Assembly (NCBI GenBank): GCA_028820215.1
Contig: JAPPKD010000293.1
Coordinates: 1-12,947, forward strand
Source: Spirochaetaceae bacterium
GTDB taxonomy: Bacteria; Spirochaetota; Spirochaetia; SZUA-6; Bin103
DNA: 12,947 nucleotides
Reading direction: 5' to 3'
The notes beneath the pieces were generated by a model, which did not search any database, had not been told where the DNA came from, and saw only the letters and a program-made list of their open reading frames with translations. Below are positions 1-7,308 of the stretch, piece after piece. Made by a program: the position numbers and the translations under genes. Each line of letters begins with the position of its first letter. Within the stretch, counting starts at the first letter, position 1.

Positions 1-39
1 CAGGGCGCAGCGACGGTCACCGTCACCGACCACGACTGA
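1..39 (+). CDS. 3' end of an upstream gene, cut by the window edge
   Basis: Only the last twelve codons and the TGA at 37-39 are present, reading QGAATVTVTDHD. By itself this would be too little to call. However, the orphan reading frame ending at 8678 finishes in the very similar PGATTVTVTDDD and is followed by the same bases. Five of the eight differing codons between the two are synonymous, which supports real coding sequence in this frame. The upstream gene is therefore probably a relative of the TadE-like gene at 7309-8544, in a form that keeps its C-terminal tail. The rest of the gene lies outside the window. Confidence 0.5.
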   Translation, partial: QGAATVTVTDHD

Positions 40-55
40 ACAGCGGGCAGACGGC
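12..55 (+). repeat. Dispersed 44-bp repeat, copy 1
   Basis: This segment matches 8651-8694 at 40 of 44 positions. It spans the final codons of the partial upstream gene, its stop codon and the leader of the prepilin peptidase gene. The part from the stop codon onward (37-55, 19 bases) is identical in both copies. The coding part carries all four mismatches. Confidence 0.75.
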
Positions 56-57
56 CG

Positions 58-747
58 TTGGCGGCCCCGAGCGGGCGGCGTGCGGCACTGGACAGTCCTA
101 GCCTGCGGCGCGTGGATTCGAGCACTGGCCCGTGGGGCGGCGGACCGGAGCCGTGCGACGAGCACGGCGCGCCCGATGACCGCTCGCATGCGCAGCGCCC
201 CGGCCCGCCGGTGGCGCTGCTCGGCTGCTGCGGTCTGGCCGCGGGCGGTCTGGGAGGTTGGCTGCTGCCCGCCGCGGGAGCGGTCTGGGCAGCCGCGGCG
301 GTGTGGCTGCTCATGGGCGCGTGGGTCACGGTGACCGATCTGCGCTCGGCGCTGATCGCTCGGCGCGTGGTATGGCCAGCAGCCGCCGCGATGGCTGCCA
401 TGCTGTGCGGTGCCTCGCTGAGCCTCGGACAGTTCGGGCGCTTCGCCTGGGCGCTCGTCGGCGCCGCGTCGGTGGGTGTCGTGCTGACCGTGCTCTATGT
501 GGCCTTCCCCGGCCGATTCGGCTATGGCGACGTACGTCTCATCACGGCGAACGGGCTGCTGGCCGGCTGGTGGGGCTTGACGCCGCCGTGGTGGTGCTTG
601 GCCGCCGGAGCGGTGGCTGCTTGGCCGGCCGCGGCCCTCGCGCTGGTGCACCGGGGTGTCACGTCGCAGCTGAGATGGGCACCTTGGTTGGTCGTCGGCA
701 CAGCAGCCGTCGTCGGTGTGCTGCTGTGGAGGGCAGGACCTGTCTGA
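58..747 (+). CDS. A24 prepilin peptidase (TadV/CpaA-like)
   Basis: Membrane aspartyl protease that would cleave the leader peptides of Flp/TadE/TadG-type prepilins at the cytoplasmic face. The 229-residue product is very hydrophobic, with several transmembrane segments from about residue 52 onward. It has both signature motifs of the family: TDLRSALI, with the first catalytic Asp at 94, and GYGDVRLI, with the second at 158. It lacks an N-terminal methylase-type Cys domain, as is usual for short Tad-type peptidases. The start is uncertain. TTG at 58 gives a 50-residue Gly/Pro/Arg-rich extension that looks non-conserved. GTG at 211 would begin just before the first helix and give a more usual length of 178 residues. 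No strong ribosome binding site marks either. It is the first complete gene of the Tad operon, 146 bp upstream of the CpaB-like gene. Confidence 0.85.
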   Translation: MAAPSGRRAALDSPSLRRVDSSTGPWGGGPEPCDEHGAPDDRSHAQRPGPPVALLGCCGLAAGGLGGWLLPAAGAVWAAAAVWLLMGAWVTVTDLRSALIARRVVWPAAAAMAAMLCGASLSLGQFGRFAWALVGAASVGVVLTVLYVAFPGRFGYGDVRLITANGLLAGWWGLTPPWWCLAAGAVAAWPAAALALVHRGVTSQLRWAPWLVVGTAAVVGVLLWRAGPV

Positions 748-760
748 CGGGCATGATGCG

Positions 761-788
761 GCTGGCCGCCGCGCAAGCGCCGGCCAGC
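761..788 (+). other. Hairpin in the gap after the prepilin peptidase gene
   Basis: GCTGGCCG at 761-768 pairs perfectly with CGGCCAGC at 781-788 around a 12-base loop. No U-tract follows, so an intrinsic terminator is not demonstrated. It could attenuate or stabilise the mRNA between the first gene and the rest of the operon. The remaining gap (748-893) shows nothing else clear apart from two ATG codons at 753/756, in frame with the next gene, that could be an alternative start. Confidence 0.3.
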
Positions 789-893
789 GGAGCGTGTCAA
801 CGGCAAGGGCGACGGCTAGCGTGTGCAGCCGTCAGCAGTTCGCCGCCCGCATCGTTCCTGCCAGAGACCTGCCGATTGTGGAGAGCGGCCCGT

Positions 894-2021
894 ATGCCGG
901 ATTCCAGCAACAGTGAGCCTGCGATGCCGAGGGCTGCGACCGGTCACCGGATCAGACGGTCCTTCTCGACGCGTGCTCGGCGCCGGCTGGTCGTGCTGGT
1001 CGGCCTGCTGCTCCTCGCTGTCAGCGTGGCCGGCTTCCTCACCGCAGCCGACGCACTGGACGAACGCGTTCCGGTCTTGGTGACCGCCGTCGACATCGAG
1101 CGAGGCGACGTCGTCGAAGCCTCTCACCTCACTTGGACTCGAGCCTCTCTGGGCTCGATTCCCTATGTGCCCTGGTCGCAGCAGGCTGCGGAGAGCTTTG
1201 CGGGCAGCGTGGCCCGCTGGCGGCTCGCTGCCGGATCACTCGTCACTGACGCCGCCTTCGACTGGCCCGAGCCCGGCCTCGGTGCAACACTGGGCCTATC
1301 GGTGCCCCTCGACACGTCGCTCACCACCGAGACGCTCGCCGACGGCGATGAAGCGCTGCTGATCGATCCCGGCGTCGCTCCCTCGCTCGGCGACGCTGGG
1401 CGACCGCGACGCGTCATCCGCTCGTTCGTCGTCGAGAACTTCGACGGATCGCAGATGTCGCTGCAGCTGCCGCCTGAGGAGTATCTGCGGTGGCAGACCG
1501 ACATCTTGGACGCCGCGGGCCCTCTGCTTGCCCTGCCCATCCCCCTCAGCGCGGACCCCGAGGCGGCTGCTGCCGACCTGGACGAGGCGTGGCAGCTCGA
1601 ACACGAGGCGCTGATGTCGGCCAGAACCGAAGAAGAGGTCCTGCCCGGCGGCGCGCGCCCGGGTGCCGGTCAGCTGGAGGTACGCCTGCCCGTCGACACC
1701 AGCCTGAGTCCGTCAGGCGTCGAATCCGGCGATCTGGTGCTGCTGGTCGACCCCGGCGCGCTCCCTTCGGCCGGCGACGAGGGCCGCCCGCGTGCGGTGC
1801 TGCAGCCGCTGCTCATCGAGCATTACGAAGGCGGCGAGATCGTCATATTCTCCACGCCGGAGGAGTGGATCGAATGGCAGTTGCTCATCGAACGGCTGGA
1901 AGGCATAGTGCTCGTCGTGCCGGTGCCGGCGGGAACCGACGTCGAGGACTTGACGGCACGGCTGAACGCCGTGTGGCTTGACGACTGGCGCGATGACGCA
2001 GCAGGCGTAGATGCCGGCTGA
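894..2021 (+). CDS. cpaB: CpaB/RcpC-like SAF-domain pilus assembly protein with duplicated C-terminal domain
   Basis: Probable periplasm- or envelope-facing Tad pilus assembly protein, 375 residues. It has a basic N-terminus, one transmembrane helix at about residues 32-50, then a SAF-like domain (about 58-125) containing VTAVDIERGDVVEASHLT, typical of CpaB. After this comes a domain present twice. Residues 133-233 align without gaps to 261-361 at an offset of 128, about 39 of 101 identical, sharing DTSL, a GD...DPG segment, a GRPR motif and PEE followed by a conserved Trp. Family members normally have one such region. ATG at 894 is preceded by GGAGAG at 880-885. ATG 753 or 756 would add about 46 residues that look unlike a leader. 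A 36-bp gap separates it from the TadZ-like gene. The assignment to CpaB is confident from SAF plus locus context; the role of the second copy is unknown. Confidence 0.82.
   Translation: MPDSSNSEPAMPRAATGHRIRRSFSTRARRRLVVLVGLLLLAVSVAGFLTAADALDERVPVLVTAVDIERGDVVEASHLTWTRASLGSIPYVPWSQQAAESFAGSVARWRLAAGSLVTDAAFDWPEPGLGATLGLSVPLDTSLTTETLADGDEALLIDPGVAPSLGDAGRPRRVIRSFVVENFDGSQMSLQLPPEEYLRWQTDILDAAGPLLALPIPLSADPEAAAADLDEAWQLEHEALMSARTEEEVLPGGARPGAGQLEVRLPVDTSLSPSGVESGDLVLLVDPGALPSAGDEGRPRAVLQPLLIEHYEGGEIVIFSTPEEWIEWQLLIERLEGIVLVVPVPAGTDVEDLTARLNAVWLDDWRDDAAGVDAG
1290..1976 (+). repeat. Internal coding duplication in the CpaB-like gene (384-base period)
   Basis: Two copies, at 1290-1592 and 1674-1976, encode gapless homologous segments offset by exactly 128 codons. 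The identity by eye is about 39%, so the duplication is old. The linker between them (residues about 240-258) is acidic, then Gly/Pro/Ala-rich. Confidence 0.8.
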
Positions 2022-2057
2022 GGGCTCGAGAAGGCGGACTCGAAGGGGCGGACGCGC

Positions 2058-2831
2058 ATGCTCGCGGTGGTCCTGAGCACAACCGAGCGCTACGACGCGG
2101 GATCGATGTCGCTGTGCCTCGCGGCCGAGATGGGTTCACCCGAGTGCCCGGCGCTCGTCATCGATGCCGACATTGCCGCGGGCGGCGACGCGAGTCTTGC
2201 CGAGCGGCTCGGGACTTCGCAGCGTCGCAGTTTCGAGCCTTGGGTGCGCGGGCTGCCCACGCTGCTGGCTGCTCGCAGCCGATTCAGCGAGGAGCTGATC
2301 TCCGAGCATGTCTGCGTGCCTGACGGCACTGACAGCTGGCTGCTGCTGGGGCCTGCGAGCACAGCGGGCCGCCATTACGCACACGACTGGGTTGACCGGC
2401 ACATCAACCGTCTGCGTCGGCTCGATTCGGGCCGCGTGGTGCTGGTGACGGCCTCGCTGGCGGGTCTCGAGGCGCGCCCGTCAAGCTTGCCCGTCGACGC
2501 GGACGCCGTGGTGATGCTGGCATCAGGCGAAGACAGCGCGGAGCTGTCCGCAGCCGCGCGCCGCTGCGTTGCCGACGGGGACGGCGGCGATGGTGCCGAT
2601 CCCCGCCGCGATGCCCGCTGGATGGCGATGGTCGCAGACAATGCTCCTCTCGCCGACGCCGCGATCATCGAATCGGCCGGGTGCGAAGCGGTGGTACGGC
2701 TGCCGGCGCGCGACGACGCCCGGGTGCTGCAGACGCTCAGCCGCCGCCAGCGTCGGCTGGCGGGTCCCGTGTCCGAGATCGCGGTGCGACTCTTGGAGAT
2801 GCAGGCGACGCTGGCGGGAGGGGTCGCCTGA
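2058..2831 (+). CDS. TadZ/CpaE-like ParA-fold protein with degenerate P-loop
   Basis: Probable cytoplasmic localisation factor for the Tad machine, 257 residues. The fold suggestion rests on an N-terminal hydrophobic strand (LAVVLST), a second strand with ALVIDADIAAGG at 32-43 resembling the Asp motif of ParA/MinD ATPases, later strands such as VVLVTASLAGLEA (127-139), and the position between cpaB and tadA, where TadZ/CpaE normally sits. Where a KGG-x-GKST P-loop should follow the first strand, the sequence is TTERYDAGSMSLCLAAE, with no Lys and no Gly-rich loop. It is also short and lacks an obvious receiver domain. ATG at 2058 follows AAGGGG at 2044-2049 by eight bases. Its stop is one base from the tadA start. 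No hallmark residue proves the assignment, so context carries much of the weight. Confidence 0.62.
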   Translation: MLAVVLSTTERYDAGSMSLCLAAEMGSPECPALVIDADIAAGGDASLAERLGTSQRRSFEPWVRGLPTLLAARSRFSEELISEHVCVPDGTDSWLLLGPASTAGRHYAHDWVDRHINRLRRLDSGRVVLVTASLAGLEARPSSLPVDADAVVMLASGEDSAELSAAARRCVADGDGGDGADPRRDARWMAMVADNAPLADAAIIESAGCEAVVRLPARDDARVLQTLSRRQRRLAGPVSEIAVRLLEMQATLAGGVA

Positions 2832-2832
2832 G

Positions 2833-4140
2833 ATGAGCCTCCGGGAAGAAATCTGGCAGGAACTGCTGCCGCGGATGCGACAGCTTCGGCTGCAGGCGAG
2901 CACCGACGGGGAAGATCATCACGACATCTGCCGTGAGACTTCAGGTGCCGTCATTGCTGAGATGGAGGCCCACGCCATCCACTTCAGCGGTCGCTGGCTG
3001 AGCGACGAGGACAACGCGTGGCTCGAGCAGCAGATCGAGGGCTTCTTGGGCGCGGGGCCCATAGAGCGCTTCCGCGCCCGCGAGGATGTCGAGAACATCT
3101 ACTTGTTCGGCCCGCACCGGTTGGTGCTGTCGCTCGTCGGCGGACGGCAGGAACACCTCACCGAGCCGATCTTCGACGACGATCAGGCGATGATCGACTA
3201 CATCGCCCACTTGGCGTCAACGCATGGACAGACCGCACGGCGATTCGACAGCGCGTCGCCATTGCTGGACCTGCGGCTGAGAACCGGCGAGCGCATCTTT
3301 GCAGCGATGGAGATCAGCGGCGCCCCGTACCTGGCGGTGAGGCTGCACCGGATGCGGGCGGTGAACCTGCGCGACCTGGCAGAGCGAGGCTCGGTCACCG
3401 TCGAGGCAGCCGACTTCCTGCGGGCCGCAGTGCGCCCGCCTTGGCCGTGCAATGTGCTGGTCTGCGGCGCGCTCGGCGCGGGCAAGACCACGATGCTGAG
3501 GGCGCTGCTGGCAGAGACCGACCCGTCGGAGGTGGTCTGCACCCTCGAGCAGACCTTCGAGCTGTTCTTGAGCGAGACGCACCCGCTGACCTTCGCCGTG
3601 GAGACCCGCGAACCCAACAGCGACGGCTCCGGCGAGATCGCCATCGAGGAATTGGCTCGCCGCAGCCTGCGCTCGGGCGCGGACCGGGTGATCGTGGGCG
3701 AGCTGCGCGGCTCAGAGGCCGCCGTGTTCCTGTCGGCATGCGGCACCGGCTCTGACGGCTCGATGGCCACGATCCATGCGGCATCCGCCCGCCAGGCACT
3801 TGCCCGGCTGGTCCGCTACAGCCTGCAGAGCCTCGACGCGAGAATGCAGTCGTCGCTGGTGCAGGAAGTCGCCGACGTCATCCATCTGGTGGTGTTCATG
3901 CGGATGCGCGCTCAGACGGGAGAGCGCGAGGTCCATACCATCACCGAAGTCATCGGCGCCGATGAGGGGCGCTTCGAGACCCACGACATCTTCGGGCGCA
4001 TCTCGCCGGGAGCGCCGCTGCAGATGCTGGCGCCACCGCGCAATCCTGACCTCGTGATGCGGCTGAGCGAGGGCGGGTTCGACACATCGCGGTGCCCGGC
4101 CAAGACGGTCGACGCGGCGCTCGTGCGAGGAAGAGTCTGA
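2833..4140 (+). CDS. tadA: TadA/CpaF secretion ATPase
   Basis: Hexameric cytoplasmic ATPase of the type II/IV secretion family that powers Tad pilus extension, 435 residues. An N-terminal domain runs to about residue 190 and includes RRFDSASPLLDLRLRTGER (136-154), typical of the family. The catalytic core has Walker A GALGAGKTT (212-220), the Asp-box region TLEQTFEL (237-244), Walker B RVIVGELRG (285-293) and the His box GSMATIHA (309-316). In the Asp box the usual Glu-Asp pair is Glu-Gln, a small departure. The start ATG at 2833 is one base after the TadZ-like stop and is preceded by GGGAGGGG at 2817-2824. An upstream in-frame ATG at 2569 lies inside the previous gene and is not needed. Together with the two downstream platform genes this is the best-supported element of the locus. 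Confidence 0.95.
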   Translation: MSLREEIWQELLPRMRQLRLQASTDGEDHHDICRETSGAVIAEMEAHAIHFSGRWLSDEDNAWLEQQIEGFLGAGPIERFRAREDVENIYLFGPHRLVLSLVGGRQEHLTEPIFDDDQAMIDYIAHLASTHGQTARRFDSASPLLDLRLRTGERIFAAMEISGAPYLAVRLHRMRAVNLRDLAERGSVTVEAADFLRAAVRPPWPCNVLVCGALGAGKTTMLRALLAETDPSEVVCTLEQTFELFLSETHPLTFAVETREPNSDGSGEIAIEELARRSLRSGADRVIVGELRGSEAAVFLSACGTGSDGSMATIHAASARQALARLVRYSLQSLDARMQSSLVQEVADVIHLVVFMRMRAQTGEREVHTITEVIGADEGRFETHDIFGRISPGAPLQMLAPPRNPDLVMRLSEGGFDTSRCPAKTVDAALVRGRV

Positions 4141-4145
4141 CCCTC

Positions 4146-5027
4146 ATGGCCCCCCTCGTCGCCTATGGAGCGATCTTCGCCGCCGGAGTACTGCTGCTGG
4201 CTGTCTCGGGACCGCTGAGCCGCTCCGAACGCGACCGCAAGCCCCGAGTCCGCGGCGTGCGACTGCCCTTTGCATCGCTCTTGGCGCGGGCGGGGGCGCT
4301 GTTCGCGGTGCAGGCTGTCGGAGTGGTCATCGGTGCCGCAGTGGGGTGGCAGCTCACCGGCCTTGTCGGCGTGGCGGTGCTGTTCGGCGGTCTCGGCGTG
4401 CTGCTGCCGCCGTTCGTCACGGCTCCGGTGCGGCGTCGGCGTGCGACTCGCGTCGCGACTGCATGGTCGCTGTGGACCAGGCAGCTGGCCGAACTGGCGC
4501 GTTCGGGCGTCGGCATGACCCAGGGCCTGCGGGCCACGGTTCCTCATGCCCCGGCGGAGATTGCGGGCACCATCGCCTCGGTTGCCGCGGTCGCTGAGGC
4601 CGAGGGCGTGCTTGAGGCCCTCGATCGCCTTGCCCGGTCGGGGACGTACTGGGAGCCCGAAGTGGCAGCAGGGCTGCGGATGGCCGCCACATCGGGCGGC
4701 AGCGTCGCCGATCCGCTGCTCGATCTCGCCAGCAGGATCTCAGACGTCGTGCAGATGCATCGAACCAACACCGAGGCGGTGGTGCAGATGTGGACCCAGA
4801 CCATTGCGCTGCTGGTGCTGGCTTTGGCCATCATGATGTTCATGTACCGGAACAATCCGAGCTATTTCGAGCCTTACCAGACCCCCACCGGCCAGCTGGT
4901 GCTGGCCGGCATCGCGGCGATCCTGCTGGCGTCGATCTCGTTTCTGGTGCACCATTCGGTGCTGCGGACGGGCCGCTCGGTCCTGGTGCCGCCTCGTCGG
5001 CCCGGCCGGGTGAGGGAGCCGCTGTGA
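4146..5027 (+). CDS. tadB: TadB-like inner-membrane platform protein
   Basis: Polytopic membrane protein with a type II secretion F (GspF-like) domain that anchors the TadA ATPase and contributes to pilus assembly, 293 residues. Hydrophobic segments lie at about 4-22, 50-67 and 70-92, followed by a basic patch (PVRRRRATR). The cytoplasmic helical F domain covers about 105-215, with LARSGVGMTQGLRATV in the typical place. The C-terminal hydrophobic segments are about 219-234 and 250-269. ATG at 4146 lies five bases after the tadA stop, with AGGAAGAG inside the end of tadA as a likely ribosome binding site. An in-frame ATG at 4092 lies within tadA and is less likely. The stop overlaps the GTG start of tadC, which suggests translational coupling. 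Confidence 0.88.
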   Translation: MAPLVAYGAIFAAGVLLLAVSGPLSRSERDRKPRVRGVRLPFASLLARAGALFAVQAVGVVIGAAVGWQLTGLVGVAVLFGGLGVLLPPFVTAPVRRRRATRVATAWSLWTRQLAELARSGVGMTQGLRATVPHAPAEIAGTIASVAAVAEAEGVLEALDRLARSGTYWEPEVAAGLRMAATSGGSVADPLLDLASRISDVVQMHRTNTEAVVQMWTQTIALLVLALAIMMFMYRNNPSYFEPYQTPTGQLVLAGIAAILLASISFLVHHSVLRTGRSVLVPPRRPGRVREPL

Positions 5028-5860
5028 TTCTCATTGCCGTGCTTGCCGCAGTGGGCTCCGTGGCGGGCCTAGGGCTCGCGGTGGCTGGCGCGCGCGCGAT
5101 GAACCGGCCCGAGTCGACGGCTCGCAGCGATGTCGCCATGCGACGCGCGAGGGCGATCCAGGCGTTGGTCGCACTGGCCATCGGCAGCGACGAGCAGACG
5201 CTCCGGCTGGTGGGCATGCGGCCGGCAGCGTTCGCGGCACAGCGTTTCGGCGGCCTGTTCGCCGGCGCCACGATGGGGGGAGCCATCTCCGCGCTGGGAG
5301 GCAACACCCCTTTGACCAATCTCACGGTAGGCGCCGCGCTGGGCACCGTGGGCTGGCTGGCGCCGATGCTCGGCGTGCGCGACAGCGCGCGCCGAGCGCG
5401 CGCCGAGCTTGACCTCGTGATGCGGGTGTGGATCGCCTTGGTCGCACAGCAGGTGACCGCCGGCCGTGACCCTGCAGCGGCCATGCTTGCCGCAGCCCGA
5501 GCCGGGCAGCGCCCGGCGTGGCACCTGTTGCATCGGTTCCTGTTGGGTGCTCAGCAGCGGCAGCGGCCGGCGTGGGAGGGCCTCGCTGAGATCGTGGAGC
5601 GCTACGGCGTGCACAGCCTGTCGCCCATCGTCTCAGCGTTGGGCCTCGCCAACCAGCGCGGCACGCGCATGGCCGAGGCGGTGCTGATTGCAGCCGACAC
5701 GCTGTGGCGCGAAGCCGTTGCCCAAGAACGCGAGAACGCTGCCCGACGGTCGCAGATCATCGTGGTGCCCGCCACCGGAGTGGCCTTCGCGCTCGCAGCC
5801 ATCCTGGTGTACCCGCCCTTCACCGCGCTGACAGGGGGCCAGGTGCTGGTCGGGCCGTGA
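5024..5860 (+). CDS. tadC: TadC-like inner-membrane platform protein
   Basis: Second GspF-family platform protein, partner of TadB, 278 residues. It has an N-terminal helix (about 2-23), a hydrophobic pair at about 74-118, a cytoplasmic F domain at about 125-240 (AQQVTAGRDPAAAMLAAA, then SALGLANQRGTRMAEAV, typical of TadC) and a final helix at about 245-263. The GTG start at 5024 overlaps the TadB stop as GTGA and is preceded by GAGGGAG at 5012-5018. Its own stop overlaps the next start in the same way at 5857-5860. The TadB-then-TadC order and the coupled translation are standard for these loci. I see no damage or missing segment. Confidence 0.88.
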   Translation: MILIAVLAAVGSVAGLGLAVAGARAMNRPESTARSDVAMRRARAIQALVALAIGSDEQTLRLVGMRPAAFAAQRFGGLFAGATMGGAISALGGNTPLTNLTVGAALGTVGWLAPMLGVRDSARRARAELDLVMRVWIALVAQQVTAGRDPAAAMLAAARAGQRPAWHLLHRFLLGAQQRQRPAWEGLAEIVERYGVHSLSPIVSALGLANQRGTRMAEAVLIAADTLWREAVAQERENAARRSQIIVVPATGVAFALAAILVYPPFTALTGGQVLVGP

Positions 5861-6330
5861 ACCGTACGTCTTGGCGCCGGTCGTCGCGGCGAACGGCGCC
5901 TCGTCGTCGGCGCGCCTCGACGGGGCGTGCTGACGCCTGCTGCGCCGACGAACGCGGCATCGTGACGCTCGACTGGTTGATGCTCGTGAGCCTGGTGTTG
6001 CTGATCGCCGCGGTCTCCACCGCGACGCTCTCGTCGGCGCTGGGCGAGTCGCTGGGGCGTGACGACGGCACCGAGCCGTCGGTGCGCGTCCACGAGGCAG
6101 ACATCGAGGCAACCGACATCGAGACCGCAGCCCACAGCGCACTGCTGGCGGCGCAGGAGACGAGCACCCCGCCGCCCCCGGCCTACAACGATGCCACGTT
6201 CAGGCAGATGTGCGAGCAGCGTCTTCCCCGCAGACTCCCGGATGTCGTGGCATCGGCGAGTTGGACCACGCCGGAGCTGAGAGCCGGCGACGTCGACGTC
6301 CGGGCGCGCTGCGTGCTGACGTTGCACTGA
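5857..6330 (+). CDS. Small TadE/Flp-like pilin or minor pseudopilin
   Basis: Probable substrate of the prepilin peptidase, 157 residues. An Arg-rich leader is followed by ADERG and then IVTLDWLMLVSLVLLIAA, a short mature N-terminus running into one transmembrane helix (about 35-58). This is the usual layout for a class III-type prepilin cleaved after Gly34. Position +5 after cleavage is Asp39, where Glu is the rule. The rest is a small acidic domain with two Cys residues (119 and 152). GTG at 5857 overlaps the tadC stop, so the gene is the translationally coupled last gene of the operon. It is longer than a classical Flp major pilin (about 50-80 residues), so a minor pilin is more likely. It converges with the minus-strand gene, with 13 bp between the stop codons. 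Confidence 0.7.
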   Translation: MNRTSWRRSSRRTAPRRRRASTGRADACCADERGIVTLDWLMLVSLVLLIAAVSTATLSSALGESLGRDDGTEPSVRVHEADIEATDIETAAHSALLAAQETSTPPPPAYNDATFRQMCEQRLPRRLPDVVASASWTTPELRAGDVDVRARCVLTLH

Positions 6331-6343
6331 TCACTCACGCCGG

Positions 6344-7087
6344 TCACGCACAGAGGTCACGCTCGGGGTCGGGCACCGGCAGACGCCACCCGTCGGCGGG
6401 GACGGCGGCACCGGCACTGTGGTCTCGCAGCACTGCCGGCCCTTCCGCTGCGGTGGCGAGACGGTCGAGTCGCCCCGGCCACACCGACGCCAGCGGGCCG
6501 ATGACATGCCCGACGACTTCGATGCGAATCCAGTCCCGTTCCCTGACGACCTGCCCGCCGTCGTCGGTGAGCGGAACGCCGTGCTCATCGACGACGGCGG
6601 GCAGCAGCGGGATGCCGGCGCCATCGACCTCGCCGGCGCACCAGTTGCTGTACACGCGCACGGTCTCGCAGTCGCCGCCGCGTGCGCTCGTGCAATGCTC
6701 CGGGCTGGCGGGCGTCCACCAGCGCCACCCTTCGTTGTTCCCCGCCACACGCGCCACCGCGTTGCGAGCGGCATCGGCCATCAGCTGGATCCCGCCGGGT
6801 TCGCTGCCGGGCCCGGGTGCCGCGCTCGGGTGTACAGCGGCCGTCGATCTCCATGCGGCGCGCAGCCCCTCCGAGACCGCCAATTCGGCCTCTGCGCGGG
6901 CGACTGACGCGATGAAGGCATGCATGATCAGCAGCAGGATGAACGTCGACAGCACGGGCCACACGATCACGAACGCCAGCGACTCGCCTCGCTCGTCGGC
7001 CCGCCGTCGGCCCCGGCGTTGCGATCCGGCGCTCTGTCGAACGGCTCTGCCGGGACTGAGACGCGCACAGCATCGATCCAGCCTCAT
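6344..7087 (-). CDS. TadE-like pseudopilin candidate, minus strand
   Basis: 247-residue protein with a strongly basic leader (many Arg), then DERGESLAFVIVWPVLST leading into one helix (about 38-62), followed by ARAEAELAVSEGLRAAW, typical of the amphipathic region after the TadE/TadG transmembrane helix. The remainder is a small exported domain with Trp-rich and Cys-containing segments (Cys 132, 140, 150, 246). Unlike the other pseudopilins here there is no acidic residue at +5 after the putative Gly34 cleavage site; Glu35 is at +1. ATG at 7087 follows GCGAGGG on the minus strand with good spacing; longer starts up to 7252 have no such site. The gene runs against the main operon and converges with the small pilin gene. 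It is divergent from the 7309 gene. Confidence 0.68.
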   Translation of the reverse strand: MRLDRCCARLSPGRAVRQSAGSQRRGRRRADERGESLAFVIVWPVLSTFILLLIMHAFIASVARAEAELAVSEGLRAAWRSTAAVHPSAAPGPGSEPGGIQLMADAARNAVARVAGNNEGWRWWTPASPEHCTSARGGDCETVRVYSNWCAGEVDGAGIPLLPAVVDEHGVPLTDDGGQVVRERDWIRIEVVGHVIGPLASVWPGRLDRLATAAEGPAVLRDHSAGAAVPADGWRLPVPDPERDLCA

Positions 7088-7308
7088 GGCACCCTCGCCT
7101 GCCCGCAGTGCTCCTGTGACTCCGCGCTCCGTCGCGAGTGCGTCTCCCTGCACCGGCGACGGCGAGCCTACTGCGACGCCTGCGATCACGGCTCTTCCCA
7201 ACCGCACGGGCACCGCTCGGCCCGCCGGGCCGAACCATTGCGGCGTCGGCACGCTGCGGACGGGCGGTGGCTGTCGCAGTGGGGTACTCGTGCGGGTTAC
7301 GCTGTGTC
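7088..7308. promoter_or_regulatory. Divergent intergenic region with a perfect palindrome
   Basis: 221 bp separate two divergently read pseudopilin genes, so promoters for both should lie here. TCGGCCC at 7217-7223 and GGGCCGA at 7227-7233 form a perfect seven-base inverted repeat around a three-base centre. It could be an operator or a hairpin. TACGCT at 7298-7303 fits the actinobacterial -10 pattern TANNNT five bases before the ATG at 7309, which has no clear Shine-Dalgarno sequence. A leaderless transcript is therefore possible. No convincing -35 box is seen. Confidence 0.3.

Noticed and set aside
258..893. Upstream extension of the CpaB-like reading frame
   Set aside because: It overlaps the prepilin peptidase in another frame and is Arg/Gly-rich. 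The start at 894 has a ribosome binding site and gives a normal CpaB N-terminus.
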